NCBI GenBank assembly: GCA_019359285.1
Contig: JAHHHQ010000061.1
Span: 1-64,000 of the forward strand
Origin: Nodosilinea sp. WJT8-NPBG4
GTDB lineage: Bacteria; Cyanobacteriota; Cyanobacteriia; Phormidesmidales; Phormidesmidaceae
Direction: 5' to 3'
Length of the DNA stretch: 64,000 nucleotides
Shown: piece after piece, positions 63,255 to 64,000 of the stretch
Layout: each line of letters opens with the position of its first letter
How positions within the stretch are numbered: the first letter of the stretch is position 1
Notes under the pieces: model-generated
The model's input: only the letters and a program-made list of their open reading frames with translations
Database searches by the model: none
Told to the model about the DNA's origin: nothing
Program-made: the position numbers and the translations under genes

Positions 63255-64000
63255 ATGGAAGTCACCTGGCTCGACAGCAACTCTTGGTTGATTACCCTGG
63301 GCGGACAGCGCATTTTGGTCGACCCCTGGCTGGTGGGAGAACTGGTGTTTGGTCAGCAAACCTGGCTGTTTAAAGGAGAGCATCCCCAATCTCAGCCCCT
63401 GCCCGAGGCGATCGACCTGATCTTGCTCAGCCAGGGGCTAGAAGACCACGCCCATCCCCCCACCCTCGACGCCCTCGATCGCGCCATTCCGGTCGTGGGC
63501 TCACCCAGTGCGGCGAAGGTGGCAGAGAGCTTGGGCTATAGCCAAGTCACCGCCCTCGGCCATGGCGAAACCTTCACTCTTAACCAGCAGGTGACCATTA
63601 AAGCGATCCCCGGCACACCCATGGGGCCGCTAGTGGTTGAAAATGGCTACATCCTGCGGGACATTTCGCGCGGTGAGGTAGGGGCCTCTTTGTTCTATGA
63701 GCCCCACGGCTTTCACCGGCCTGAGCTGAGGTCGGAAGGACCGGTGGATGTGGTGATCACCCCGGTGGTCGATCTGGCGCTGCCCGTGGTGGGGCCAATC
63801 ATCCGCGGTCAGAAGGGGGCTTTAGAACTGGTGGACTGGCTGCGACCCCAGGTAGTGCTGCCCACCGCTGATGCGGGTGAAGTCACCTATAGCGGAGCGT
63901 TGATCAACTGGCTCAAGACGGTGGGCGATCCCCAAGCGCTGCAGGCGGCGATCGCGGCCCAGGGATTTTCGACCCGAGTGCTGACCCCAACTGTGGGTCA
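63255..64000 (+). CDS. MBL-fold (UPF0173-like) hydrolase, 3' end outside window
   Basis: From ATG 63255 an open frame runs 248 codons to the window edge. The start (VTWLDSNSWLITLGGQRILVDPW) and the following LILLSQGLEDHAHPPTLDAL resemble the UPF0173 metallo-beta-lactamase fold. The usual metal motif HxHxDH appears altered: here the segment reads LSQGLEDHAH, with the first histidine missing. The C-terminal end is not seen. Role unknown; I recall related proteins as widespread in cyanobacteria. Confidence 0.75.
   Translation, partial: MEVTWLDSNSWLITLGGQRILVDPWLVGELVFGQQTWLFKGEHPQSQPLPEAIDLILLSQGLEDHAHPPTLDALDRAIPVVGSPSAAKVAESLGYSQVTALGHGETFTLNQQVTIKAIPGTPMGPLVVENGYILRDISRGEVGASLFYEPHGFHRPELRSEGPVDVVITPVVDLALPVVGPIIRGQKGALELVDWLRPQVVLPTADAGEVTYSGALINWLKTVGDPQALQAAIAAQGFSTRVLTPTVG

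Noticed and set aside
1-64000. Search for CRISPR arrays, phage genes, toxin-antitoxin pairs or restriction systems
   Set aside because: No regularly spaced repeats and no recognisable genes of these kinds were seen.

Overview
The window is chromosomal DNA from a cyanobacterium. The photosynthesis genes (pgr5, psb34, psb30), the cyanobacteria-specific small RNA Yfr1, an OCP-type carotenoid-domain protein and the very frequent HIP1 octamer GCGATCGC all point the same way. The GC-rich codon use and gene content suggest a Leptolyngbya/Nodosilinea-like organism, but the genus is inferred and not proven. Most of the window is ordinary core genome with short operons on both strands, many closed by clear hairpin terminators. 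No phage, CRISPR array, defence island or biosynthetic cluster was found. The only mobile DNA seen is the first codons of an IS630-type transposase at the left edge.

Layout. 1-1.0 kb: transposase edge, then an HLR1-controlled psb34-pgr5 pair and two long hairpins. 1-7.5 kb: a PLP trans-sulfuration enzyme, prepilin peptidase (pilD), moeA, a CnoX/YbbN-like thioredoxin-TPR protein and an RMD1/DUF155 membrane protein. 7.7-13.3 kb: a cyclic-nucleotide-binding protein, a frameshifted FHA gene, tmk-holB and a 7TM-PAS-GGDEF protein. 13.3-24.7 kb: CAP lipoprotein, a conserved HTH-like protein, SH3 and DUF4168 exported proteins, AIM24-pcrA, a TPR protein, tatC, a RodZ-like protein, YciI and a nitrogenase-associated-domain protein. 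24.9-33.6 kb: tadA, plsC-like, L-lactate dehydrogenase, a split UPF0016 exporter pair, YkgJ, psb30, ispD, a GT9 enzyme, a ferritin-like protein and a glutaminase gene broken by one in-frame amber codon. 33.6-42.6 kb: LOG-family protein, trxA with Yfr1 directly upstream, ureC, a group 2 sigma factor, a tiny HLR1-associated ORF, sbcC and tRNA-Ser(GCU). 42.7-50.1 kb: pgsA, then uppS-cdaA-lysA divergent from rimI-clpC. 50.2-64 kb: rlmD, lpxD, lexA with a consensus LexA box, the principal sigma factor, cysE, bactofilin, the OCP-N-like protein, an ABC ATPase, a cupin, aroC, an M23 peptidase and an MBL-fold gene running off the right edge.

Themes. Light stress: psb34-pgr5 and the 43-residue ORF both lie behind RpaB-type HLR1 repeats, and an OCP-N protein is present. 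Envelope: uppS, cdaA, lysA, lpxD, pgsA, tatC, RodZ-like, bactofilin and M23 peptidase. Signalling: CdaA (c-di-AMP), GGDEF (c-di-GMP), a CNBD protein, two sigma factors and LexA. The observations most worth following are the HLR1-psb34-pgr5 operon, the two single-lesion genes (glsA amber, FHA frameshift), Yfr1-trxA, and several conserved but uncharacterised proteins.
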